Assembly: GCA_050329935.1 (NCBI GenBank)
Contig: JBHJOI010000067.1
Location: forward strand, 1 to 64,000
Length of the DNA: 64,000 nt
From: CAYSFW01 sp050329935
GTDB lineage: Bacteria > Pseudomonadota > Gammaproteobacteria > UWMA-0217
Reading direction: 5' to 3'
Part shown: one piece after another, positions 1 through 8,028 of the stretch
Layout of the letters: each line of letters starts with the position of its first letter
How positions within the stretch are numbered: the first letter of the stretch is position 1
Notes under the pieces: model-generated
Seen by the model: the letters and a program-made list of their open reading frames with translations, nothing else
The model's database searches: none
What the model was told of the DNA's origin: nothing
Made by a program: the position numbers and the translations under genes

Positions 1-641
1 TGAAAAGGTACGTCGACGGCCGCGATCAATACCAGCACCGCGACCGACCCGAGTAACAGGCCGTCGAGTAGCGAAGCCGCGTGCACCGCCGCCTGTTCGA
101 GCGGTTCCGCCGCGAGGCCGAGGAGCGCGGGTGTGAACAGGTGCAGCGTCAGGACCGCCGCGGCCGCCAGCAGCATGAACTTGAAAAATGACTTGGTCAT
201 CTCGACCAGTCCCTGAGTCCCAAAGATCCGTTTCAGGCCCTTGAGGGGGCTGAGCTTATTCCACTTGAACCCGAGCGCCTCCCAGCTGAAATTGAATCCG
301 CCGAGCGCCACAGAGCCGGCGATCGCGGCGATGATCATCAATACGAACACCGGCGCCACGAGCAACAACCCGTCGAGGATCACGCGGTACAACATATCCA
401 GCACCGCGGACTTGTCGAACATCTGCTCACGCTGGATCTGCAACCCGCGGCGAATGATCTCGCGCAGCGCGTCGACCATGCCGGGGCCGAAGAACACCAG
501 GGCGATGCCGGCGAAGATCATCACCATCAGCGTGTTGAGTTCTTTCGAGCGCGCGATCTGACCCTTGTCGCGGGCCTGCTTGAGGCGTTTCGCGGTAGGC
601 TGTTCGGTGCGTTCCTGACCGCTGTTCTGGTCGGCGGCCAT
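1..641 (-). CDS. flhB: FlhB, flagellar export gate protein (3' part cut by window edge)
   Basis: This reading frame begins with ATG at 641 and runs without a stop to base 1, so only the N-terminal 213 codons are present. FlhB is the membrane component of the flagellar type III export gate; its cytoplasmic autocleaving domain switches the substrate from rod/hook to filament proteins, and that domain lies outside the window. The start reads MAADQNSGQERTEQPT, followed by the TAKRLKQARDKGQIARSKEL block typical of FlhB, and then several hydrophobic segments. It starts one base after the fliR stop, as the last gene of the fliMNOPQR-flhB run. The assignment is safe; the C-terminal NPTH site cannot be checked here. 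Confidence 0.93.
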   Translation of the reverse strand, partial: MAADQNSGQERTEQPTAKRLKQARDKGQIARSKELNTLMVMIFAGIALVFFGPGMVDALREIIRRGLQIQREQMFDKSAVLDMLYRVILDGLLLVAPVFVLMIIAAIAGSVALGGFNFSWEALGFKWNKLSPLKGLKRIFGTQGLVEMTKSFFKFMLLAAAAVLTLHLFTPALLGLAAEPLEQAAVHAASLLDGLLLGSVAVLVLIAAVDVPF

Positions 642-642
642 G

Positions 643-1431
643 CTAGAACCGTCCTTGCAACCAGTTGTTCAGATTCGCGAATGCCTGCTCCATCAGCAAC
701 TCGAACACCTCGGGCAAGGTCGGAATGATCGACATCAGAATCACCAGTCCGGTCAGTAGCGTCAGCGGAAATCCCACCGAGAAAATGTTCAGCTGTGGTG
801 CCGCGCGGGTGATGACGCCCATCGACAGGTTGATCGCAAGCAGCGAGATCACCGCTGGCAGCGCGATCGACATGGCGCCCCTGAACATCGCCGCGCTCCA
901 TTCGACCAACAGCCAATAGGCCTCGAACGCGAGACCGCCACCGCCGAGCGGCAAATAGGCGAAACTGTCCGCAACCAGTTGAATCAGCGCGAGATGGCCG
1001 TTCAGCACCAGAAACAATAGCGTCGCCAGTATCATGAAGAACTGCCCGACCATGGGCACTTGCACGCCGTTTTGCGGATCCGCCATCAGCGCGAAGCCAA
1101 GTCCCATGCTCAGCGCAATAAACTCGCCGGCAATGATCGCGGCTTGCAGCACCAGTTGCAGAATCAGACCCATGAAGGCGCCGATCAGCACTTGTTGGAC
1201 GCTCACCAACAAACCGTCGGCGGACAATGGGTCGATCGCGGGCGCATCACCGGTTTGCGGTAGCATCACCACCGTCACCATCAAGGCCAATGCGGCGCGG
1301 ATTCGTAACGGGACGTTGCGGCCGCCGATCGCGGGCATCACCATCAACATCGCGCTGACGCGCAACAGTGGCCAGACGAAGCCACCTACCCAGGCGGTAA
1401 TTTCGGCGGTGGTCAGCACCAAGGGTTCCAT
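643..1431 (-). CDS. fliR: FliR, flagellar export apparatus membrane protein
   Basis: A 262-residue integral membrane protein that forms part of the export gate helical assembly with FliP and FliQ beneath the MS ring. The sequence opens MEPLVLTTAEITAWVGGFVWPLLRVSAML, and hydrophobic helices follow to the C-terminus. The motif near residues 105-115 (ALSMGLGFALM, then DPQNG) is the usual FliR signature, and the length is normal for the family. It lies between fliQ (142 bases upstream, a rather long gap) and flhB (1 base downstream), the standard order. I see no promoter in the fliQ-fliR gap, so the gene is probably co-transcribed. Confidence 0.95.
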   Translation of the reverse strand: MEPLVLTTAEITAWVGGFVWPLLRVSAMLMVMPAIGGRNVPLRIRAALALMVTVVMLPQTGDAPAIDPLSADGLLVSVQQVLIGAFMGLILQLVLQAAIIAGEFIALSMGLGFALMADPQNGVQVPMVGQFFMILATLLFLVLNGHLALIQLVADSFAYLPLGGGGLAFEAYWLLVEWSAAMFRGAMSIALPAVISLLAINLSMGVITRAAPQLNIFSVGFPLTLLTGLVILMSIIPTLPEVFELLMEQAFANLNNWLQGRF

Positions 1432-1573
1432 GCGCGGTCAATCAGTCCAGGTCGGTTGAGCGTGTCATGGTCGGCCGCTCCGTGGCCGCGTCGACAAGGG
1501 TTGAGTCGCCGTGCTCGCATTTGACGCGACCGGCGCGAAGCCCGCGGTCGGCTCGGTTCGCCGCGACATCGGA

Positions 1574-1843
1574 CTAGCCGATGTAATGCGGGATGTCCTC
1601 GATCAGCTTGCGGGTGTAGTCCAGCAGCACCTGCAGCAGCCAAGGTCCAGTCATGAACAGCATCGCGACCATCACCGCGAGCTTGGGCACGAAGCTCAAG
1701 GTGGCTTCATTGATCGAGGTGGCGGCCTGAATCATGCCGATGAATAGGCCGATCGCCAGCGCCGCCGCTAAAAGCGGTGCCGCCAGTAACACGATCACGA
1801 TCAATGCGTCCTGGCCGATATTGATGATCGAGTCGGGGGTCAT
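1574..1843 (-). CDS. fliQ: FliQ, flagellar export apparatus membrane protein
   Basis: An 89-residue protein with two transmembrane hairpin helices, the normal FliQ size. It begins MTPDSIINIGQDAL, and the second half carries the motif EATLSFVPKL, which is very conserved in FliQ and its virulence type III homologues. Four FliQ copies pack around the FliP-FliR core of the export channel. It follows fliP after 22 bases and precedes fliR. There is nothing unusual in composition. Confidence 0.95.
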   Translation of the reverse strand: MTPDSIINIGQDALIVIVLLAAPLLAAALAIGLFIGMIQAATSINEATLSFVPKLAVMVAMLFMTGPWLLQVLLDYTRKLIEDIPHYIG

Positions 1844-1865
1844 GTTTTCATTCCTTTGCCTAGCG

Positions 1866-2609
1866 TCAGGTCGTGAGGTAAAAACTGCCGGCCAGCGTGC
1901 CCAGAATCAGCGACCAGCCGTCCACCAATACAAACAGCATCAGCTTGAACGGGAGCGAGATCATGATCGGCGAGAGCATCATCATGCCCATCGACATCAG
2001 CACACTGGCGACGACTAGGTCGATGATCAGAAACGGCAGAAACAGCAGAAAACCGATCTGAAATGCCGTTTTGAGTTCACTGGTGACGAACGCGGGCAGT
2101 AGCACGGTCATCGATACGTCGTCCGGCGACGTCAGCTTGTCGGTGCCTGACAGGTTCACGAACAGCGCGACGTCGTCTTCACGGGTTTGTTTCAGCATGA
2201 ATTCGCGAAACGGAATCGACCCTTTCGCGATCGCGTCGGTGAAGCCAATTTCGTCGCTGAGATAGGGTTTGATCGCCTCGCCGTAGACGCGATCGAACAC
2301 CGGCTGCATCACGAACAAGGTCAGAAACAGGGCCAGCCCGAGCAGGATCTGGTTCGAGGGTGTCTGCGCGGTGCCGAGCGCGGTCCGCAGTATGGCGAGT
2401 ACGATGATGATGCGCGTGAAACTTGTCATCATCAGCATGAATGCAGGCAGCATTGTCAGCGCCGTCATCAGCGCCAAGGCCTGCAGGCTCAGGCTCCAGG
2501 TTTCCTCGCCGGGGCCGGTGGTTTGCACCGTCACCGCCGGAAATCCGCCTTGCGCCAACGCCATCTCGGCGCTGAGGGACAATCCGATCAATATGAGCAA
2601 ACGGATCAT
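1866..2609 (-). CDS. fliP: FliP, flagellar export apparatus membrane protein
   Basis: This 247-residue protein starts with a cleavable-type signal (MIRLLILIGLSLSAEMALAQ), which is typical of FliP and unusual among export gate proteins. The family blocks are visible: MMTSFTRIIIVLAILRTALG around residue 65, TPSNQILLGLALFLT after it, and a C-terminal helix with MGMMMLSPIMISLPFKLMLF. Five FliP subunits form the export pore with one FliR. The ATG overlaps the fliO stop by four bases, so translation is probably coupled. The identification is certain. Confidence 0.97.
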   Translation of the reverse strand: MIRLLILIGLSLSAEMALAQGGFPAVTVQTTGPGEETWSLSLQALALMTALTMLPAFMLMMTSFTRIIIVLAILRTALGTAQTPSNQILLGLALFLTLFVMQPVFDRVYGEAIKPYLSDEIGFTDAIAKGSIPFREFMLKQTREDDVALFVNLSGTDKLTSPDDVSMTVLLPAFVTSELKTAFQIGFLLFLPFLIIDLVVASVLMSMGMMMLSPIMISLPFKLMLFVLVDGWSLILGTLAGSFYLTT

Positions 2610-3040
2610 TTTGGCGCGTCCTTGTGCAGTGCCTTGCGGAAGCGGGCGGCGAATTCGCTGGTGTTTTCGTTTTGCAGCGTCTCGACGTCCGCGGGCGTGA
2701 GTTCGTGCAACTTGTTGATTTGATGTCCCGTGACGCCGAGTAGCAGGTGGTGCTCGCCAACTTGCACGATCACGAGGCGTTCGCGTGTGCCCACCGCCAG
2801 GCTAGCCCGAACCTTGAGCGCGGCTTGATTGAATCCGCCGAGACCGCCGCCCAGCCGGCGCATCCACCAGGCGAGGGCCGCGAAGGCGGCGACCATGACG
2901 ATCAGCGTAAAAATCAGCTTGCCGATTTCAGGCGTGCCCGGCCCCGGCAAGGTGAGTCCGCTGTCGCCGGCGTGAGCCTGCGCGCACGCGATGAACCCGT
3001 ACCCGGCTAGCAGCCAGCGTGTATAGCGTTTTCGATCCAT
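2606..3040 (-). CDS. fliO: FliO, flagellar biosynthesis protein
   Basis: FliO helps FliP to fold and oligomerise when the export gate is built. This 144-residue protein has a signal-like N-terminus (residues 1-25), one strong membrane helix near residues 40-60 (IGKLIFTLIVMVAAFAALAWW), and a cytoplasmic SH3-like domain with RERLVIVQVGEHHLLLGVT. Size and topology suit the family, which is poorly conserved in sequence. It lies between fliN (20 bases upstream) and fliP (4-base overlap), the expected place, and this context supports the call strongly. Confidence 0.92.
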   Translation of the reverse strand: MDRKRYTRWLLAGYGFIACAQAHAGDSGLTLPGPGTPEIGKLIFTLIVMVAAFAALAWWMRRLGGGLGGFNQAALKVRASLAVGTRERLVIVQVGEHHLLLGVTGHQINKLHELTPADVETLQNENTSEFAARFRKALHKDAPK

Positions 3041-3060
3041 GACAGGTTATCCGTTAGCGA

Positions 3061-3429
3061 TCAACGCAGGCGCTTGACGCGCTCCATCGGGCTGACGACA
3101 TCGGTCAGGCGAATGCCGAACTTGTCGTCGATCACCACCGCTTCGCCGCGCGCGACCAAGGTGCCGTTGACCAGCACGTCCATCGGTTCATCGGCCATCC
3201 GTTGCAGTTCCACGACCGAGCCTTTATTGAGGCGCAGCAGGTCGCGGATGCTGATGCGAGTGCGGCCCAGTTCCATCGAAAGGGTGACTGGAATATCCAG
3301 CACCATATCGAGATTGCGCGGATTCTGATCCGTGTCCGGCACGGCGCCAAGGGTCGGCCGTGCTTGTGGCGACGCGGCCGGTGGTGCGCTGGAGGGCTCG
3401 GCTTGAAATGCGGCGTTGGCTTCACTCAT
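3061..3429 (-). CDS. fliN: FliN, flagellar motor switch protein
   Basis: FliN is the most abundant protein of the C-ring and binds FliH at the export entrance. The 122-residue product has a variable Ala/Pro-rich N-terminus (to about residue 38) and a single SpoA domain with NLDMVLDIPVTLSMELGRT, then LLRLNKGSVVEL and FGIRLTDVVSP. The start overlaps the end of fliM by eight bases, as is usual in this operon. There is no sign of an N-terminal CheC-like domain, so this is FliN and not FliY. Confidence 0.96.
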   Translation of the reverse strand: MSEANAAFQAEPSSAPPAASPQARPTLGAVPDTDQNPRNLDMVLDIPVTLSMELGRTRISIRDLLRLNKGSVVELQRMADEPMDVLVNGTLVARGEAVVIDDKFGIRLTDVVSPMERVKRLR

Positions 3430-4444
3430 AGGACATCTCCTTGGAAGACGTTGACATGTATTTGGGTTTTGGTTGGTGTAACTCGGTCACGCGCACCGAA
3501 AGCATGCCGTTGGCCGCCCCGATGGTGGCCTCGAACAGCGAAATGTCTTCGGAATAGAACAACGCGCGCTGCGATTGGGTCAGGGGAATGAAATCACCGG
3601 GTTGCAGGTGCAGTAATTCGCCCAGCGGCAGTTCGGTCTCGGCGATCACGCCCTTGACCTCCAGTCCGGAGTCGAGCACGGCTTCCATGAATTCGAGGCG
3701 CCAGGTCTTGTCGCTTCGATTCGGCTGATCCAGCGCGGCGGTCAACAATGAGCGCGCCGGTTCGAGCGTCTGATAGGGGATCACGATGTCGAACTCGCCC
3801 CCGCCTAGTGGGAGTTCGATTCGGAATTTGCTGGCCATCACGACCTCGGCGGGATTCGCGGGGCTGGTAATCTGGCTGGTGATCTCATTGCGCAGGAATT
3901 TGGGCGTGATCTTCATGATCTGACCCCAAGCCGCGGTCAATGCGGTAAACGCGCGTTCCAGCGTGCGTTCCACCAGGCGTTGCTCCGATGGCGTAAAGCC
4001 CCGCTTGCCACCGAAATTGGCTTGGGCCTGCGCCGAGCCGCCAAAAAAATTATCCACCAACCGAAAGATGAGCGGCGCGTCCATGCAGATCAGCGCGCTG
4101 CCGGGTAATGGATCGAGCTGGATCCGGTTGATGCTCACGACTTCCGGCAGGGAATGGGTGTATTCCTGCATTCGGTGCGCGGCATGCGACACCGGCGTCA
4201 CTTTGACGGTTTGGTGAATCATCAATGAGAGTTCGTCGGCGAACCGCTGAGCGAAGCGATCGTTGATCACCTCCAGCAACGGCAAGCGACCTTTAAGACG
4301 ATGTTCCGGGTGGCGGAAGTCGTAGTAAACGACCTTGCCTTTAAGCGAAGCGGCTCCGCTGTCGGCCGCGACGTCGCCGTCGGATACCTGTTTGAGCAAG
4401 GTATCCATCTCGTCCTGAGTAATGAGATCCTCTTGTTGCGCCAT
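3422..4444 (-). CDS. fliM: FliM, flagellar motor switch protein
   Basis: FliM links FliG to FliN in the C-ring and binds phosphorylated CheY to reverse the motor. I chose ATG at 4444, giving 340 residues that start MAQQEDLITQDEMDTLL. This contains the N-terminal CheY-binding helix (LITQDEMDTLL), so the much longer frame that continues upstream to 4672 is not coding. A CheC-like middle domain follows and a SpoA domain forms the C-terminus (GDFIPLTQ near residue 285). It is the first gene of the fliMNOPQR-flhB unit. In most relatives fliL lies directly upstream; here that place is occupied by a small inverted-repeat element. Confidence 0.96.
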   Translation of the reverse strand: MAQQEDLITQDEMDTLLKQVSDGDVAADSGAASLKGKVVYYDFRHPEHRLKGRLPLLEVINDRFAQRFADELSLMIHQTVKVTPVSHAAHRMQEYTHSLPEVVSINRIQLDPLPGSALICMDAPLIFRLVDNFFGGSAQAQANFGGKRGFTPSEQRLVERTLERAFTALTAAWGQIMKITPKFLRNEITSQITSPANPAEVVMASKFRIELPLGGGEFDIVIPYQTLEPARSLLTAALDQPNRSDKTWRLEFMEAVLDSGLEVKGVIAETELPLGELLHLQPGDFIPLTQSQRALFYSEDISLFEATIGAANGMLSVRVTELHQPKPKYMSTSSKEMSYE

Positions 4445-4929
4445 ATTCCTAGTGCACCATGAGCAGCTGACCCACGCGGGTCGGTTCAACATCCGTGTTT
4501 TGGCGACCGCTTGCGACCGTCGCGCACCCCTGGGAGCCTGTCGGACTTGAGATGAATCGGCTGCAAAAGTGGCAGAACGGTCCCTTTTTCCGATCCTTTT
4601 CGTTAAATAGCTACCGCTATTCGCCTCCAACGATGGAAAAATTGGCCTCGCTCTCCCACTTTTTCGCTCCAATCCCCCTCAGGTCCGACAGGCTCCGGGC
4701 GCGGTCAAGTGCGAAACCGCTTCGTCAACGCTGGTATAAGCAATGGGCGTGCCACGAAATTGTGAGCGCCTTTATCTCGGTAATTCAATGACCTGGGAAT
4801 AGAGGGTCTTGCATGCGCCAAGAAATCGGCGGTAGCGACGTGCGGCTAGCGCGGTGATCGCGCCAGTTTTTCGGCGCGATGGATCCCACGATCCATCGCG
4901 CCGCTGTCAAAGTGCGATCGTTTGGGCGG
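4445..4929. other. Intergenic region between aer and fliM; no fliL
   Basis: A 485-base stretch without a recognisable gene in any frame. It is where fliL stands in most gammaproteobacterial flagellar operons. It contains a miniature inverted-repeat element (4533-4696). On the minus strand a short open frame ends at 4449 with RVGQLLMVH just before the fliM start; it does not resemble a FliL C-terminus. The promoter for fliM should lie here, but I could not identify a convincing sigma-54 or sigma-70 site. Confidence 0.6.
4533..4696. mobile_element. Miniature inverted-repeat element (MITE-like), 164 bp
   Basis: The element is bounded by 19-base terminal inverted repeats: GGAGCCTGTCGGACTTGAG at 4533-4551 and CTCAGGTCCGACAGGCTCC at 4678-4696, which differ at one base when one is reverse-complemented. 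The interior is A/T-richer than its surroundings and has no open frame of useful length, so it cannot encode a transposase. It contains an internal hairpin-capable stretch (AATAGCTACCGCTATT, near 4610-4625). I do not see a clear target-site duplication. The structure fits a non-autonomous transposon moved by a transposase encoded elsewhere; I see no second copy in this window. Confidence 0.72.
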
Positions 4930-7668
4930 TCAGGCCGCCTGGCGCGTGAGCAGTCCGCGCGGCGCGGTCCGCGTGGCATGGCGGCCGGGCGCATGTTCGT
5001 CGCCGAGGCTGAAATGGCGGATCAGCTCGTTCAGCTTGACGGCCTGGGTGTCGAGCGATTGCGCCGCCGCTGCCGCTTGTTCGACCATCGCCGCGTTTTG
5101 CTGGGTCAGGCCGTCGAGTTGGTACAGCGTTTCGTCGATCTTGCTCATGTCCTGGGCTTGTTCGATCGACGCCTGAGCGATCCCAGACATCAGGTCGGAA
5201 ATATCGCGGATCGCGCGCGTGGTTTCATGCATGGACTCATGGGTCGAGTTCACGAGCTGGTGTCCGCTGGCGATTTCCGAGACCGATGTCTTTACCAGGG
5301 TGTGGATTTCCTTGGCGGCGTCGCGGGAGCGTCGCGCCAGATTCCGGACTTCGTTCGCAACCACCGCGAAGCCCTTGCCGTGCTCGCCCGCGCGCGCGGC
5401 CTCGACCGCGGCGTTGATCGCGAGGATATTGGTCTGAAAGGCGATGCCCTCGATCACTTCGACGATGCGAGTGATCTGCTCCGAGCTCTTGCCGACGGTC
5501 GACATATTGTCGACCAGGCGCGCGACCACCTCGGCCGCGGACTCGGTCGATGTTCTCGCCTGGAGCGTAATCTGGCACGCCTGGCGGGCGTGTTCGGCGT
5601 TGCGCCTCACGGTTTCCGTCAAGGCGCGGGTGCGCGCCGCCGTTTGCTCGATCGAGCGTGATTGCGCTTCCGTGCGATTGGCGAGATCGCTATTGCCCAG
5701 GGCGATTTCCCGCGCGGCGCTCAAGATCGATTCGCTGACGTTGGTGATCGTGGTGACCAGCGCGCCGAGTTCGTGCATCGTGGTGTTGGCGTGCGTCATC
5801 AAATCGCCCAGCGTGCCGTCGAAATTACCGTCGATGCGATGCCCGAGATCACCGCGCGCAAGTGCCTTCAGCGCGGACTCCAGCGTCGCCAGTCCACTCT
5901 GCGTCGTTTCGAGCAGCCGATTGAGGCCGGCGCCAAGCGTTGCGAAAAACGCGTGGTCGTCGATCGTACCGAGGCGTTGGGAGAAATCCCCTTGCGCGGC
6001 TGCGGTGACGATACGCGTGATGTCGTGTTCCAGGCGAAGCTCGTTGGTGCGCTCGGTCCACTCCAGCGCGGCGCCGATTGTCGTGCCGTCGCGTCCCACG
6101 ATCGGCGTTGCGACAACCTCCAGCGTGCGCGTGCCGAGCACCAATGTCGTCTTTGCCGCCGTCCGCGAACGCGGATTCAGGATCTCCCCGGCATACAACG
6201 TCGCGAGCGGCGTTCCTAGCATGCTATCGGCGCTGAAATGCGGCGCCTGGCGCCGAATCTCGGGCTCCAGCGAGCGCATCAGCCGTTGCAGCGCCTGGTT
6301 CAGGAAGATGATCCTGCCGGTTCGATCGGTCATCATCACGTTGGCGGAGACGTTGTCCAGCGCGGTCACCAGGCGCTGACTCTCCGCCGCCTGCCGGCGA
6401 GCCTCGGCGATATCGAAGCCTTGTCGGGTGTAGAGACTCTTGAACGCATCGACTAGTTCACCGATCTCGTCGTTACGCTGCTTGGCGACCGCGATGCTAA
6501 AGTTGCCGCGCAGTATCTCGCCGGTCTGCAGCTTGAGCTCGCGCATCGGACGCAACACTTCAAGAAAGAAGCCATGGGTCGTGGTGAGAATCAGCCCCAG
6601 CAAAGACAATAGTCCGATCGCGATGGTATTGCGCACCCACGCCACGCGGTCGTTGGCTTCGCCATACGCCTGCGCGATCTGATGCATTTGACGGTCGACC
6701 AGCTCGTTCAGCCGGATGGCACTGGTCTCGGTCAAGGCCAGTAGCGTGCTCGGGGATGGGGTGCGATCGCCGGATGATGGGTCGGCGTCGAGTGGTGCGC
6801 GCGGAATCGCGTCGCCATAGGCGCGGTCGAGTTCCATCAACAGCTGTTCGGTTTCCTGGATTCCGGCGATCGAGCCGTGCCCGGTGACAATGCCGCGGTA
6901 AGCAGCCCATTGCGCCTTGCCCATCGCACTGATGTCATCCATCGCGGCTGCCGCGGCTTCAGGTGTCAGCACACCCTGCGTCCATTTTTGCAGGACCAGT
7001 GGCGCCTGGGTGGTGTAGTGGTCAGCCGTGGTTTTTAACAGCTTGATGGGAATGATGTTTTGCGCAAATACCGACTCCAGGTCGATGCGGGCCTGCTGGA
7101 TGCCGAGCAGGCCCGCACCGCCGACGGCCGAGATGATCGAACCGAGGACGATGGTCGCGATGGCGGCGCGCGTGCGCAGCGTCTGAGGGAGACGTTGCAG
7201 CAGCGAGTGCCACGCGCTGTTGCGTCGCACGCGTCCTTCCTTCAGTACCCAGCTCCGCTCGCCGCGGGCGATGGATTCGTACACACGCTCGGCCGTGCGG
7301 ACATCGGCCGCTGTCGGTTTGCTGCGCACGGAAATGAAGCCGACGATTCGTCCGTCCTCGACGAGCGGACTGACATTAGCCAAAACCCAGTAGTAATCGT
7401 CGTTCTTGCAGCGGTTCTTGACGATGCCGGTCCACGGGCGGCCGGCTTGAACCGTGGTCCAAAGGTCCTGGAAGGCCGCTTTCGGCATGTCCTGGTGGCG
7501 CACCACATTGTGCGGGCGTCCGATCAACTCGGCCTCCGAAAAACCGCTGATCTCGACGAATTCGCGGTTGACATACGTGATCTTGCCACGGGTATCCGTG
7601 CGCGAAACGATAAACTCGCCGTCCTTGAGAAGGCGTTCCTTGCCGGTGGCATTGCGGGGGGGTGCCAT
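4930..7668 (-). CDS. PAS-domain methyl-accepting chemotaxis receptor (Aer-like)
   Basis: A 912-residue transducer. Residues about 12-118 form an Aer-type PAS domain (ITYVNREFVEISGFSEAELIG, then RHQDMPKAAFQDLW), which in Aer holds FAD and senses redox state. A membrane helix lies at about 168-190 and a second at about 347-366, with a periplasmic four-helix segment between them. A HAMP segment follows at about 370-420, a second PAS-like unit at about 450-545, another HAMP-like linker, and the MCP signalling domain with the conserved hairpin (AFQTNILAINAAVEAARAGE, GKGFAVVANEVRNLA). There is no C-terminal NWETF pentapeptide. Its position inside the flagellar cluster, between fliK and fliM, is uncommon. 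The ligand cannot be deduced; FAD binding is by family analogy. Confidence 0.88.
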   Translation of the reverse strand: MAPPRNATGKERLLKDGEFIVSRTDTRGKITYVNREFVEISGFSEAELIGRPHNVVRHQDMPKAAFQDLWTTVQAGRPWTGIVKNRCKNDDYYWVLANVSPLVEDGRIVGFISVRSKPTAADVRTAERVYESIARGERSWVLKEGRVRRNSAWHSLLQRLPQTLRTRAAIATIVLGSIISAVGGAGLLGIQQARIDLESVFAQNIIPIKLLKTTADHYTTQAPLVLQKWTQGVLTPEAAAAAMDDISAMGKAQWAAYRGIVTGHGSIAGIQETEQLLMELDRAYGDAIPRAPLDADPSSGDRTPSPSTLLALTETSAIRLNELVDRQMHQIAQAYGEANDRVAWVRNTIAIGLLSLLGLILTTTHGFFLEVLRPMRELKLQTGEILRGNFSIAVAKQRNDEIGELVDAFKSLYTRQGFDIAEARRQAAESQRLVTALDNVSANVMMTDRTGRIIFLNQALQRLMRSLEPEIRRQAPHFSADSMLGTPLATLYAGEILNPRSRTAAKTTLVLGTRTLEVVATPIVGRDGTTIGAALEWTERTNELRLEHDITRIVTAAAQGDFSQRLGTIDDHAFFATLGAGLNRLLETTQSGLATLESALKALARGDLGHRIDGNFDGTLGDLMTHANTTMHELGALVTTITNVSESILSAAREIALGNSDLANRTEAQSRSIEQTAARTRALTETVRRNAEHARQACQITLQARTSTESAAEVVARLVDNMSTVGKSSEQITRIVEVIEGIAFQTNILAINAAVEAARAGEHGKGFAVVANEVRNLARRSRDAAKEIHTLVKTSVSEIASGHQLVNSTHESMHETTRAIRDISDLMSGIAQASIEQAQDMSKIDETLYQLDGLTQQNAAMVEQAAAAAQSLDTQAVKLNELIRHFSLGDEHAPGRHATRTAPRGLLTRQAA

Positions 7669-8028
7669 CAGTTACCTCGATTTGTTGGTATTGATTGAGT
7701 GTCACGCGAGCGGACGCGCGCGCGGACGATCCGGGGTCCTCCTCCCGGGTCGCCAGGTCGGACGGGCTGCTTGCCTGATGCTCGAATGGACCGGTCGCGA
7801 CGCTCGATCTCACCGCGGCTGGGGCGGCGATCGCCTACGCGTCCTGGGGCGCGGTTCAACGAGATGCTTGGATCAAACGATGCCCGACGACTCACGTCGC
7901 CATCCTGGGTCTACCCGCGCGGCCGCCGTGGCTCGATGGGGTGCGAGTCACGGTGTCGCGCGCGAGTCTGATTGTTTTTGCGAGCGGTTCTCCTTGCTGG
8001 GGTTGGTCGTGGTCGAGTGCGAGTCGAT
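7669..8028. other. Intergenic region upstream of the chemoreceptor gene
   Basis: These 360 bases lie between the fliK stop and the chemoreceptor start. All frames here look like non-coding read-through of G+C-rich sequence. I looked for sigma-28 (TAAAG/CCGATAA) and sigma-54 (GG/GC) pairs on the minus strand and found none that I would defend. Confidence 0.5.

Noticed and set aside
4445..4672. N-terminal extension of FliM by 76 codons
   Set aside because: The family start MAQQEDLITQDEM with the CheY-binding helix is at 4444; the extension crosses the inverted-repeat element.
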